A program made the position numbers and the translations under genes. The notes beneath the pieces are model-generated. The model saw only the letters and a list, made by a program, of their open reading frames with translations, made no database searches and was not told the DNA's origin. Below, piece by piece: positions 34,099-41,227 of a stretch of DNA of 43,964 nt (the stretch's first letter is position 1; each line of letters opens with the position of its first letter). Source of the DNA: JBBRFH01 sp038224615 (GTDB lineage Bacteria; Planctomycetota; Phycisphaerae; Tepidisphaerales; Tepidisphaeraceae); contig JBBRFH010000002.1 of assembly GCA_038224615.1 (NCBI GenBank), positions 1 to 43,964 on the forward strand, in the 5' to 3' direction.

Positions 34099-34461
34099 TT
34101 ACGCCCGATACACCGCCGAACACCCCGGCGCCTCGGTGACCTCCACCGAAAGCAACCGCGCCGGCGGCGCGATCTTCAGATGCTGTGCGATCGCGACGCA
34201 AACGTTCTCCGCACTGGGGTTTAATCGGCACATCGCGGGGCACTCATTGAGGTGCGCGTTATTCATCAGTCCGATAACCGCGTCCAATTGTCGCTCCAGG
34301 TCGTGAAAATCGACCACAAACCCCACTTCGTCGAGCTGTTCGCGTCCGACGGCGACGACAACGCGCCAGTTATGCCCGTGCAATGCCTCGAGCCGGCCGT
34401 CGTACATGCGGACCTGGTGCGAAGCGCAGAACTCGCGGGTGATGCGGACTTCAAAGGGCAT
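34099..34461 (-). CDS. 6-pyruvoyltetrahydropterin synthase paralogue, PTPS-III type
   Basis: 120-residue T-fold enzyme. Zinc ligands are His15 (CASHQV) and His28/His30 (LHGHNW); Glu110 (SVEVTEAP) is the pterin-anchoring glutamate; Asp51 and His70 correspond to the catalytic Asp/His pair. The position used by the catalytic cysteine in QueD (C-x3-HGH) is Leu, and a glutamate, Glu25, gives E-x2-HGH. This is the pattern of PTPS-III proteins, which convert dihydroneopterin triphosphate directly to 6-hydroxymethyldihydropterin and replace FolB in folate synthesis; folB-deficient planctomycetes are among the reported carriers. QueD-like activity is therefore less likely. ATG at 34461 (MPFEVRITREF) is preferred over 34479. 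Divergent from trpE. Confidence 0.85.
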   Translation of the reverse strand: MPFEVRITREFCASHQVRMYDGRLEALHGHNWRVVVAVGREQLDEVGFVVDFHDLERQLDAVIGLMNNAHLNECPAMCRLNPSAENVCVAIAQHLKIAPPARLLSVEVTEAPGCSAVYRA

Positions 34462-34632
34462 CCCCGAAGTGTATGACAACCGGTCGTTCCGGCGAATATG
34501 AAGTTACCGATCTATGCGAGCTTTCCGTCAACGATGGCAACGTCGTCTTCTGCCTCGCACTCCGCGACGGGAAGCGGGCAGGGTTATTTTTCGAGCGATT
34601 TGCGATGCTCCGCACGACTTTGCAGTTCAATT

Positions 34633-34687
34633 ATGAAGCCGCCGGTCTTGACCGGCGTCGTGCGCCGGGTGAACCCGGCGGCTTCAT
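34633..34687. repeat. Long palindrome between divergent PTPS and trpE genes
   Basis: atgaagccgccgg (34633-34645) is the exact complement of 34675-34687; the inner sequence (ttgaccggcg / cgccgggtgaa) extends the pairing imperfectly. It sits 75 nt before the trpE start codon. No tryptophan-rich leader peptide accompanies it, so classical attenuation is not supported. Confidence 0.65.
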
Positions 34688-34746
34688 AAGACGCCTGCAT
34701 CAAGCGTGTATTTTCCAGTCCGCTTTCAGCCCGTGCAAGCGCGGCT

Positions 34747-34752
34747 TACAAT
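34747..34752 (+). promoter_or_regulatory. Candidate -10 box close to the trpE start
   Basis: tacaat ends ten bases before the trpE ATG, and no ribosome-binding site lies between. If used, the transcript would be leaderless or nearly so. No convincing -35 hexamer was identified, so this is tentative. Confidence 0.3.
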
Positions 34753-34762
34753 CCCCTGCCTG

Positions 34763-36262
34763 ATGCCGCGCTATTTTCCCGACCTCGAATCCTTCCAGAC
34801 CCTCGCTGCCGACGCCGACGTGGTGCCGGTTTACCGGCAACTGCTGGCCGACCACCTGACGCCGGTGTCGGCGTTCGAGGTTCTCGGACGGGATGCCAAC
34901 GCGTTCCTTCTCGAAAGCGTCGTTGGGGGAGAAAAGGTCGGCCGCTACTCCTTTATCGCCGCGGCGCCCGCGGCGCTCTACAACGTCGTCCACGGCCAGG
35001 CCACCATCGTCCGCCACGGCCAGCCATCGCAATCCATCGCGACGACCGACCCGCTCGCCGACCTCGCCAAACTGCTTCCTACCCGGCGTTACGCGCGGGT
35101 GCCGGGTCTCCCGCCCTTCACCGGAGGTCTGGTCGGCTACGCGGGTTACGATCTTGCGAGGTATTACGAAAGCGAGAAATTAGGGACTTCCCCCAAAGAT
35201 GATCGCGGCCTGCCCGATGCGCTGTTCGGCCTGTACAACGAACTGGTCATCTTCGATCACGTCGACAAAACGTTGAAGGTTGTCGCGAATGCGTTCGTAG
35301 ACAGCGGGGCGCAGGACGCCGCCGCCAGCTATGCCGACGCCTGCCGTCGAGTGGACCGCATCGTCCAACTTCTCAAGCAGCCGCCGGCCTCGAAAATTTC
35401 GGAGTTTGACCCTTCGACGCCGCTGACGATGCCCTTCACGCCCAACCTCTCGAAGGAGCAGTACGAGTCCGGCGTCCGCAAGGGCATCGAGTACATCAAG
35501 GCCGGCGACATCTTCCAGTTCGTCCCGTCGATGCGTCTGCGCGTGAACTGCACCGCCAACCCGTTTGACGTCTATCGCGCGTTGCGGCTGATTAATCCAT
35601 CGCCTTACATGTTCTATCTGAAGACGCCGCTGTGTACGTTGATCGGCAGCTCGCCGGAGGTGCTGGTGAGCGTCCACGACCGCAAGGTGACGACCCGCCC
35701 CCTTGCCGGCACGCGCCGCCGCGGCAAGACGGATGCCGAGGACAAGGCGCTTGAGGCCGAGCTGCTCGCCGACCCGAAGGAGCGCGCCGAGCACATTATG
35801 CTCGTCGATCTCCACCGCAACGACATCGGCCGGGTTTGCGAGATCGGCAGCGTCAAAGTCGATGAGTGCATGGTCATCGAACGCTACAGCCACGTCATGC
35901 ACATCAGCAGCAACGTCACCGGCACGCTCGACAAGCAATACACCGCCTACGACGCGCTGCGCGTCAGTCTGCCCGTCGGCACCGTCAGCGGCGCTCCCAA
36001 GATCCGCGCCATGCAGATCATCGACGAAGTCGAACCCACGCGTCGCGGCCCGTACGGCGGCGCGGTCGGCTACGTCGACTTCGCCGGCAATACCGACACC
36101 TGCATCGCGCTGCGAACGATCGTCTACCGCAACGGCCAATTCGACGTCCAGGCCGGCGCTGGCGTTGTCGCCGACTCGGTGCCCAGCAGCGAATACGAAG
36201 AATCGCTCAACAAGGCGATGGCGCTGCTGAAGAGCGTGGAGATTGCGTCCAAGGGGTTTTGA
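34763..36262 (+). CDS. trpE: Anthranilate synthase component I
   Basis: 499-residue chorismate-using enzyme; with a glutamine amidotransferase subunit it makes anthranilate, the first step of tryptophan synthesis. N-terminal regulatory domain: TPVSAFEVLGRDANAFLLESVVGGEKVGRYSFI, including the LLES element that binds feedback tryptophan in TrpE. Catalytic domain: GIEYIKAGDIFQFVPSMRL, IGSSPEVLVSV, RPLAGTRRRG, AEHIMLVDLHRNDIGRV, PVGTVSGAPKIRAMQIIDEVEPTRRGPYGGAVGY. The LLES element favours TrpE over PabB, although the neighbour is a folate-type gene. ATG at 34763 (MPRYFPDLESF) has no ribosome-binding site; the 19 extra codons to 34706 are rejected. trpG/trpD are not adjacent within the window. Confidence 0.95.
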   Translation: MPRYFPDLESFQTLAADADVVPVYRQLLADHLTPVSAFEVLGRDANAFLLESVVGGEKVGRYSFIAAAPAALYNVVHGQATIVRHGQPSQSIATTDPLADLAKLLPTRRYARVPGLPPFTGGLVGYAGYDLARYYESEKLGTSPKDDRGLPDALFGLYNELVIFDHVDKTLKVVANAFVDSGAQDAAASYADACRRVDRIVQLLKQPPASKISEFDPSTPLTMPFTPNLSKEQYESGVRKGIEYIKAGDIFQFVPSMRLRVNCTANPFDVYRALRLINPSPYMFYLKTPLCTLIGSSPEVLVSVHDRKVTTRPLAGTRRRGKTDAEDKALEAELLADPKERAEHIMLVDLHRNDIGRVCEIGSVKVDECMVIERYSHVMHISSNVTGTLDKQYTAYDALRVSLPVGTVSGAPKIRAMQIIDEVEPTRRGPYGGAVGYVDFAGNTDTCIALRTIVYRNGQFDVQAGAGVVADSVPSSEYEESLNKAMALLKSVEIASKGF

Positions 36263-36273
36263 TCCCCACGCGC

Positions 36274-36347
36274 CTTGTCATTCTGAACGACGTGAAGGCT
36301 CTACCGGCTACGGCGAGTCGATCCGTCAGTGCGTTCAGGATGACAAG
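36274..36347. repeat. Palindromic repeat, GTCATCCTGA type, degenerate copy
   Basis: The left end cttgtcattctgaacg (36274-36289) pairs with cgttcaggatgacaag (36332-36347) at 15 of 16 positions; the interior is degenerate. It matches the outer part of the perfect palindrome at 40139-40220 (tcatcctgagcg). It lies 11 nt after the trpE stop. Confidence 0.7.
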
Positions 36348-36438
36348 ACAAGCGTCGAAACGCCCGGCGTGAGCTACTGCTCTGTGTGCGCCACCTGGTA
36401 CAGCCTGATAGTGTTGTGGATCATGTCGCAGCGCGCCT

Positions 36439-37203
36439 TCAGCGCGCCAGCTTCATCCGCCGCAGTTCGGCCCGCTGAAGGTCGCCGATCAATTTGCCAA
36501 GCAGCGTCGTCTTCTGACGGTCGGCGAGGCTGGCGGGATGGATCGTGAACTGAATGCCGATGCGGCTGGTGTCGGGGGCGGGGACGTCGTCGAGGAAGCG
36601 GACCCGCGCGTCGAGCGTTACGGTGTTGCCGCCGCTGCTGATCTCAATGCGCAGGCGCTGATTGGCGACCAGCGACACCGGCTCACTCATGCGGCGCTTC
36701 CACAGGCCGCCCATGCCGCCGGCGCTCAGGTCGCGGACGACGATCATCATCATCGTGGCGTTGGGTGGTGTCTCGGCGGTCAAGATGTCGTACTGCTCGC
36801 CGATACGCCAACATTTGAACGTCACCTCGGTGTCGGGCGTGATCGCGACGCGGTAGGTCGCGCGGCGCTGCACCACCTTGAGATTCGATGGCCGGGCCAC
36901 CCGCAGGGCTTCGATCTCGACCTCCGCGTTGAGCCGGTGCCCGCGCCGTCGTTCGAGCACGGCGGTGGTGAATTCGACGTTCTGCGTGTCAGCGCGAAAG
37001 CTGACTTTCACGGGGTCGCCTGTCCGGATGATCGCGTCGATCGCGTCGGCCTGGCCGGCGATCGATTCGAGCAGGATCGCGTCGTCGCGCAACGCGAGCA
37101 GCCGTGAACGATGCGCCCGCATCATTCCCGCCGACGGAAGAGACAACGTGATCGGCGTGTTTCGATCAATCGCCTCGCGAAGCAATTCAAAATGGTCGGC
37201 CAT
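36439..37203 (-). CDS. PilZ-domain (YcgR-like) c-di-GMP receptor
   Basis: 254 residues. The N-terminal half (HFELLREAIDRNTPITLSLPSAGMMRAHRSRLLAL...FRADTQNVEFTTAVLERRRG) resembles the YcgR_2-type flagellar brake N-domain. The C-terminal half is PilZ with QRRATYRVAI (the Arg-rich c-di-GMP clamp) and DLSAGGMGG (the (D/N)xSxxG motif), followed by SRIGIQFTIHP. It should bind c-di-GMP and adjust motility or surface structures; the PilT ATPase is in the same window. ATG at 37203 has GGAG nine nucleotides upstream; ATG at 37212 and the longer frame to 37266 are alternatives. Encoded alone, convergent with trpE. Confidence 0.85.
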   Translation of the reverse strand: MADHFELLREAIDRNTPITLSLPSAGMMRAHRSRLLALRDDAILLESIAGQADAIDAIIRTGDPVKVSFRADTQNVEFTTAVLERRRGHRLNAEVEIEALRVARPSNLKVVQRRATYRVAITPDTEVTFKCWRIGEQYDILTAETPPNATMMMIVVRDLSAGGMGGLWKRRMSEPVSLVANQRLRIEISSGGNTVTLDARVRFLDDVPAPDTSRIGIQFTIHPASLADRQKTTLLGKLIGDLQRAELRRMKLAR

Positions 37204-37514
37204 CTCGTACATCTCCGCCGGTACGACTGCGCCCCTCGCGCCATCCAGCGCCCAGCACAGGCCCACGCGGGCTGCCGCATCTTCATTGGAATCGACCGAC
37301 GACGATCAATACTTGATTCCCCGAATCCTCCGATTTTTCCGGTGCGGCATTTCAGCTAGAATTCAAGCGAACGCAAGTCGTGTTGAAAACGGTGCATGCG
37401 CCGCGCGATTGACTGATGCCGGGTTCCTCGATCATTCGGCGAAAAATGTGATCCGCGGGATCGAGCGCGGTTATCGGAACTGCGCGCACGCAGTCTCCGC
37501 AGCGTCGCACGTCC

Positions 37515-37520
37515 AAGGAG
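37515..37520 (+). promoter_or_regulatory. Ribosome-binding site deciding the ribokinase GTG start
   Basis: AAGGAG six nucleotides before GTG at 37527. It fixes the start at GTG rather than at the internal ATG about 40 nt downstream (MDLVVRC). Confidence 0.85.
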
Positions 37521-37526
37521 CAATCA

Positions 37527-38444
37527 GTGCCCAAGCCCGTCATCGTGGTCATCGGATCGATCAACATGGACCTCGTGGTCCGTTGCGGGCGCGTGCCCAA
37601 GCCGGGGGAGACGATCGCCGGCGACGAGCTGGACCTGATCCCCGGCGGCAAAGGGGCGAACCAGGCGGTGGCGGCGGCGCGGCTGGGCGGGGAGACTTAC
37701 ATGGTCGGTCGCGTCGGCACGGACGCGTTCGGGGACGTGCTGCGGCGCGGGCTCGAAAGCAGCGGCGTGTCGACGAAGTTCGTCAAGACCTCGCCCGGTG
37801 CCAGTGGGACCGCGATGATTCTGGTGCAACCGCAGGGCGAAAATTCGATTGTCATTTCGCCCGGTGCCAACGCGAAGGTGACGAAGAAGGACGTCGACGC
37901 CGCGCTCCCGGTGATCCGCAAGGCGTCGGCGGTGCTGCTGCAACTGGAGATCCCGGTCGAGACGGTGAAGTACGCGATCGGCGTCTGCAAGAAGCTGGGC
38001 GTGCGGACGATTCTCGACCCCGCGCCTGCCCCCGATCGATTGCCCGACGCACTGCACAAAGCGACGCTGATCACCCCGAATGAGACCGAGGCCGCGACGA
38101 TCCTGCGGATGCCCCGCGCCAATGAGCAGGCGGTCTGCCGGGCGCTGCTATCGCGCGGGGCGCGCGACGTGGTGCTCAAGCTCGGCAAGCGCGGCGCCCT
38201 GCACGCCGACGAACGCACGCACGTGATGACGCATGTGAAGGGCTTCAAGATCAAGCCCGTCGACACGACAGCGGCCGGTGATTCGTTCACCGCGGGTCTG
38301 GCGGTGGCGCTCGGAGAAGGCAAGCCTTTCGCCGACGCCATCCGCTTCGCCAACGCCGCGGGGGCGCTGGCGTGTACGGCTTACGGTGCCCAGCCGTCGA
38401 TTCCCACCCGCGCGGCGGCAATGCGAATGTTGAAATCGCAGTGA
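37527..38444 (+). CDS. rbsK: Ribokinase (PfkB family)
   Basis: 305 residues, ATP-dependent phosphorylation of D-ribose at O5, cytoplasmic. PfkB signature 1 is GGKGANQAVAAARLGG (about 41-56), preceded by IGSINMDLVVR. Signature 2, DTTAAGDSFTAGLAVAL, carries the catalytic Asp. NETEAATIL and LKLGKRGAL are the ATP-site strands. Length is typical. Deoxyribose or other pentose specificity cannot be excluded. GTG start with a strong ribosome-binding site. No ribose transporter or rbsD is adjacent. Its 3' end faces the ferritin-like gene across a palindrome. Confidence 0.93.
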   Translation: MPKPVIVVIGSINMDLVVRCGRVPKPGETIAGDELDLIPGGKGANQAVAAARLGGETYMVGRVGTDAFGDVLRRGLESSGVSTKFVKTSPGASGTAMILVQPQGENSIVISPGANAKVTKKDVDAALPVIRKASAVLLQLEIPVETVKYAIGVCKKLGVRTILDPAPAPDRLPDALHKATLITPNETEAATILRMPRANEQAVCRALLSRGARDVVLKLGKRGALHADERTHVMTHVKGFKIKPVDTTAAGDSFTAGLAVALGEGKPFADAIRFANAAGALACTAYGAQPSIPTRAAAMRMLKSQ

Positions 38445-38464
38445 TGCCCCTATTCCCGCCCACG

Positions 38465-38510
38465 GGCCTGGCGACCCGACACTTTTTGCGAAAGCTCAGG
38501 TCGCCAGGCC
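38465..38510. terminator. Palindrome between convergent rbsK and ferritin-like genes
   Basis: ggcctggcgacc (38465-38476) is the exact complement of 38499-38510, with a loop of 22 nt that contains cgacactttttgcg. Position between convergent stops suggests a bidirectional terminator; no T-run directly follows either arm. Confidence 0.55.
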
Positions 38511-38521
38511 ACGCTTCCGGG

Positions 38522-39202
38522 TCAGAAGTATTTCGGGATATTGATGTTGTAGTACTCGGCTTCGATGTACTCCAATAAGAGCGCGAAATTGAGGATGGAG
38601 ATGTCGTCGCCGGGCGTGAAGCTCGCGGGCGGCCCGCCGTTGAGGCTGGCGATGTACGGGCCGGCGGCGTTCACGACTTCCTGCAGCGTCAGCGGCTTGT
38701 CGAACGCCGAGGGCTTGCCTGTCTTCGCCTGTGTCGATACGTCCTTGCCGCTGAACACGTTGAGGAATCCCGCGTGCCGCGCCTCGATGAGTGCGATCGA
38801 GCCGGCGGCGGCGACATAGTCGGGATTCTTGATGTACGGCAGGGCACCGAGGTACGCGCCGACGCCAACGTTCTCGAACGTCCGCGACAGCGTGACGAAG
38901 CTGGCAAAGCTGTCCGTGTTCAGCCCTTTGAGCTTCGGCTTCGGCCGGGCGTGGCTGCCCAGCGAGCCCTTGAGGAACGCGACGTGGTCGTTCTCGTGCA
39001 GGCGGATATCGGTGAAGGCCTCGCGCGCCGACGCGTCGATCGGCTGCTGGTACCGTCCGGCCGCCTGGCTCGTGGACGCGAGCAGGCCGACCACCGGCAT
39101 CGCGGCGATCCCGGTCAGCACTGCCTTGCCGAGCAGTCCACGGCGGGACATGTTTTCCATTCGCTCTGCGGCGGACGCCAATGCGGGTGACAGATCGCTC
39201 AT
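38522..39202 (-). CDS. Tat-exported ferritin-like protein with rearranged helix order
   Basis: 226 residues. An N-terminal twin-arginine signal (SRRGLLGKAVLTGIAAMPVVGLLAS) precedes a ferritin-like domain (PF13668 type). Diiron-type residues are visible: HENDH (E70, H73), TFENVGVGAY (E110), EARHAGFLN (E140, H143) and ILNFALLLEYIEAEYY (E211, E214). In the usual arrangement the ILNFAL.LEYLEAEFY helix is first, right after the signal; here it is the last helix, ending four residues before the C-terminal Tyr-Phe. The bundle is therefore B-C-D-A, as after circular permutation. Possible roles are iron handling or oxidative stress in the periplasm. ATG at 39202 has GGAG ten nucleotides upstream. Confidence 0.82.
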   Translation of the reverse strand: MSDLSPALASAAERMENMSRRGLLGKAVLTGIAAMPVVGLLASTSQAAGRYQQPIDASAREAFTDIRLHENDHVAFLKGSLGSHARPKPKLKGLNTDSFASFVTLSRTFENVGVGAYLGALPYIKNPDYVAAAGSIALIEARHAGFLNVFSGKDVSTQAKTGKPSAFDKPLTLQEVVNAAGPYIASLNGGPPASFTPGDDISILNFALLLEYIEAEYYNINIPKYF

Positions 39203-39236
39203 TTGAAACTCCATCAATCAAGAAATGCATGCACGC

Positions 39237-39269
39237 GTGACATGCCCCGAAATACGGTGCATATGTCAC
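39237..39269. promoter_or_regulatory. Candidate operator upstream of the ferritin-like gene
   Basis: gtgacatgc (39237-39245) faces gcatatgtcac (39259-39269), an imperfect inverted repeat of TGACAT half-sites 35 nt upstream of the ferritin-like start. A dimeric regulator could bind, but no family consensus is recognised. Confidence 0.25.
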
Positions 39270-39402
39270 ACGATTGTCGATATTACGGCGCTCGAAACCG
39301 GGCAGATTGAATTAAACAATCTTTATCCCGCGGCATCAGCATAAGTTACTGACCGCACGCAAAAATGTTCATGGGTAGAGGTGCTCGCCGCGCGTCGCGC
39401 GC

Positions 39403-40104
39403 TCAGCTTTTGCGATGCACGTAGATCGTCTCGCCGCTGCTGCACCAGAGGTCGCCGGTGACACATTGGGAGATCACGCGGGCGACGTCTTCGGGGACCA
39501 GCAGCTCATCGGGACGGATCAACTCCGCCGGCACGACCGCGCGGAGCATCGCGGTGTCGACGCCCGCGGGCGCGACGGCGTGTACGCGGATGTTGTGGAC
39601 GCTCGCTTCCTTCGCCAGCGCTCGGGTGAACAGGTTGATCCCCGCCTTGGCGGCGGCGTAGGCGGTGAAGCCGGGAAACGGATCGCGCGCCGACTCAGAC
39701 GAGACGCTGACGATCACGCCGCCATTGGCGCGGACCATCCCGTCCCACACCGCCCGCGTCGCGACGAAGGCGGCGGTCAGGTTCGTGTCGATCGTCTCGC
39801 GGAAGATCGCCTCGGTCATCTCCGCAAACGGCAACCGCGGGGCGTGCCCGGCGTTGTTGACCAGTGCAGTGATCGGACCGAGCTCCCGCGCAGCGCGGTC
39901 GATCGCATCGACCAGGGCGCTGGAATCGCGCACGTCGACCGGCAGACACAGCGTATTCCGGGCGCATAGCGATGCGGTCTCGTTGAGCTGGTCGATCGAA
40001 CGGGCCAGCAAGGCGCAGGCGTACCCGCGCTTCGACAGTTCAATCGCCGTAGCCCTCCCGATGCCGCGGCCGGCGCCGGTGATGAGTGCGATGTTGCGGG
40101 GCAT
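39403..40104 (-). CDS. Short-chain dehydrogenase/reductase (FabG-like)
   Basis: 233-residue classical SDR. Rossmann motif TGAGRGIG (about 9-16), NNAG (about 84-87), catalytic Ser in VSVSSESARD, and YAAAK with Tyr/Lys; the C-terminal SGETIYVHRKS resembles the cofactor/substrate-closing end of SDR oxidoreductases. Acts on an unknown carbonyl or alcohol substrate with NAD(P)(H). The start is supported by AGGAG seven nucleotides before the ATG. Single gene; the mutarotase upstream is on the same strand but separated by 150 nt containing a perfect palindrome. Confidence 0.92.
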   Translation of the reverse strand: MPRNIALITGAGRGIGRATAIELSKRGYACALLARSIDQLNETASLCARNTLCLPVDVRDSSALVDAIDRAARELGPITALVNNAGHAPRLPFAEMTEAIFRETIDTNLTAAFVATRAVWDGMVRANGGVIVSVSSESARDPFPGFTAYAAAKAGINLFTRALAKEASVHNIRVHAVAPAGVDTAMLRAVVPAELIRPDELLVPEDVARVISQCVTGDLWCSSGETIYVHRKS

Positions 40105-40138
40105 GAGAGTTCTCCTGTACGAGCGTTGTAGAGCGCTG

Positions 40139-40220
40139 TCATCCTGAGCGAAGCGAAGGATCTACTACCAGCGTGGAAGCCATGACGTGGCGAGAAGATC
40201 CTTCGCTTCGCTCAGGATGA
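40139..40220. repeat. Perfect 25-bp palindrome, GTCATCCTGAGCGAAGC type
   Basis: The 25-nt arm at 40139-40163 (tcatcctgagcgaagcgaag...) is exactly complementary to 40196-40220, with a 32-nt spacer. The arms themselves contain gcgaagcgaag, a short direct repeat. A degenerate relative is at 36274-36347. No terminator T-run is present. Confidence 0.9.
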
Positions 40221-40255
40221 AAAGGGGTTTGGGGTCCGCGAGAGGTAACACGATG

Positions 40256-41167
40256 CTACGCATTGTCGATCGGTTTCAGACTGACGATCTGGGTGATCTC
40301 GTGCGTCGCACCGGGCGCGATGGTCACGGCGTTGTCCAGGGCGTTGGCGGTCTCGATGCAGACGAAGTGGGACCAGTTGGGCTGGCCGAGGTCAGATAGT
40401 TCGCCGGCGCGTTTGGCGGCGGGGTTCCAGATGACGGTGGAGTGCGAGCCGCGTTTATCGACGACGATTTGCCGGCCGAGATGCTCGTCGTGGATGACGC
40501 AGGTGCCGGTGGTGTTGACGTACACGCGGTCGGTTTCGCTGGCGAAGGTGATGACCGGCGACTGCTGCCGCAGACGCACGCCACCCTCGACTTTGCTGAT
40601 GTACTCGACGTCGGCAAGCCCGGTGACGGTGACGTTGCGGACATCGCTGACGTGGAAGTAGGTGTGCAGCGCCTCGGTGAGGGTCGCAGGCTGCCCGCCG
40701 GTGTTGGTGACGACGAGCCGCATCGTCAGTGTCGCGCCAAAGTGGACGTGATAGTCGGCGACGAAGTCCGCGGCCCAGTGCTGGAGCGTGCCTGCATCGC
40801 TGCGGGTCTGGAGATGAACATGAACGCCCGTGTCGTCGTCGGTGACAGAGATCGGCTTCCAGTCACGCGTGCGCACAAAGCCATGCGCGGGCGCGGTGGG
40901 GTCGGCAGGCTTAGGCCCAAACCACGGAAAGCAGATCGGCACTCCGCCGCGAATCGCTTTGGCGGGGGCGTAATTCGATTGTGGGCTCACCCACAGCACC
41001 GCTTCGGCACCGGCGGGTTGCCAATCCGAGACATGAGCGCCGTGGAGATAAATCTCCCCAGCGCAGAGCGGGTGGGCGATGACCAGCTTCGCCAGTTCTC
41101 CGTTGCCGGCGACGAACTGGGCGTGCTGCGTGTTGAACCGTGCGGCGAGGGAGTGGATGTCGTTCAC
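40256..41167 (-). CDS. D-hexose-6-phosphate mutarotase (aldose epimerase family)
   Basis: 303 residues related to glucose-6-phosphate 1-epimerase (YeaD/YMR099c). Beta-sandwich landmarks: EIYLHGAHVSDWQPAGAEAVLWVS, AIRGGVPICFPWFGP, HGFVRTRDW (substrate-binding His/Arg), a central EALHTYFHVSDVRNVTVTGL with the catalytic His, and WSHFVCIETANA with the catalytic Glu. Interconverts the alpha and beta anomers of hexose 6-phosphates; cytoplasmic. The start is GTG at 41167 without a ribosome-binding site; tataaa lies about ten bases upstream and might be a -10 box of a leaderless message. Confidence 0.92.
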   Translation of the reverse strand: MNDIHSLAARFNTQHAQFVAGNGELAKLVIAHPLCAGEIYLHGAHVSDWQPAGAEAVLWVSPQSNYAPAKAIRGGVPICFPWFGPKPADPTAPAHGFVRTRDWKPISVTDDDTGVHVHLQTRSDAGTLQHWAADFVADYHVHFGATLTMRLVVTNTGGQPATLTEALHTYFHVSDVRNVTVTGLADVEYISKVEGGVRLRQQSPVITFASETDRVYVNTTGTCVIHDEHLGRQIVVDKRGSHSTVIWNPAAKRAGELSDLGQPNWSHFVCIETANALDNAVTIAPGATHEITQIVSLKPIDNA

Positions 41168-41227
41168 AGGAGAGTTTATATGCGCCGGATGACGCGAAGT
41201 GCAGTCCGCGATCCCAGCAATCGCGAC

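Noticed and set aside
34706..34762. Longer trpE N-terminus
   Set aside because: The extra 19 residues are unlike the family, and the internal ATG gives the standard N-terminus.
34763..36262. Assignment as PabB (aminodeoxychorismate synthase) because of the folate-type neighbour
   Set aside because: The LLES tryptophan-binding element and overall length and motifs fit TrpE; the neighbour is divergent, not in an operon.
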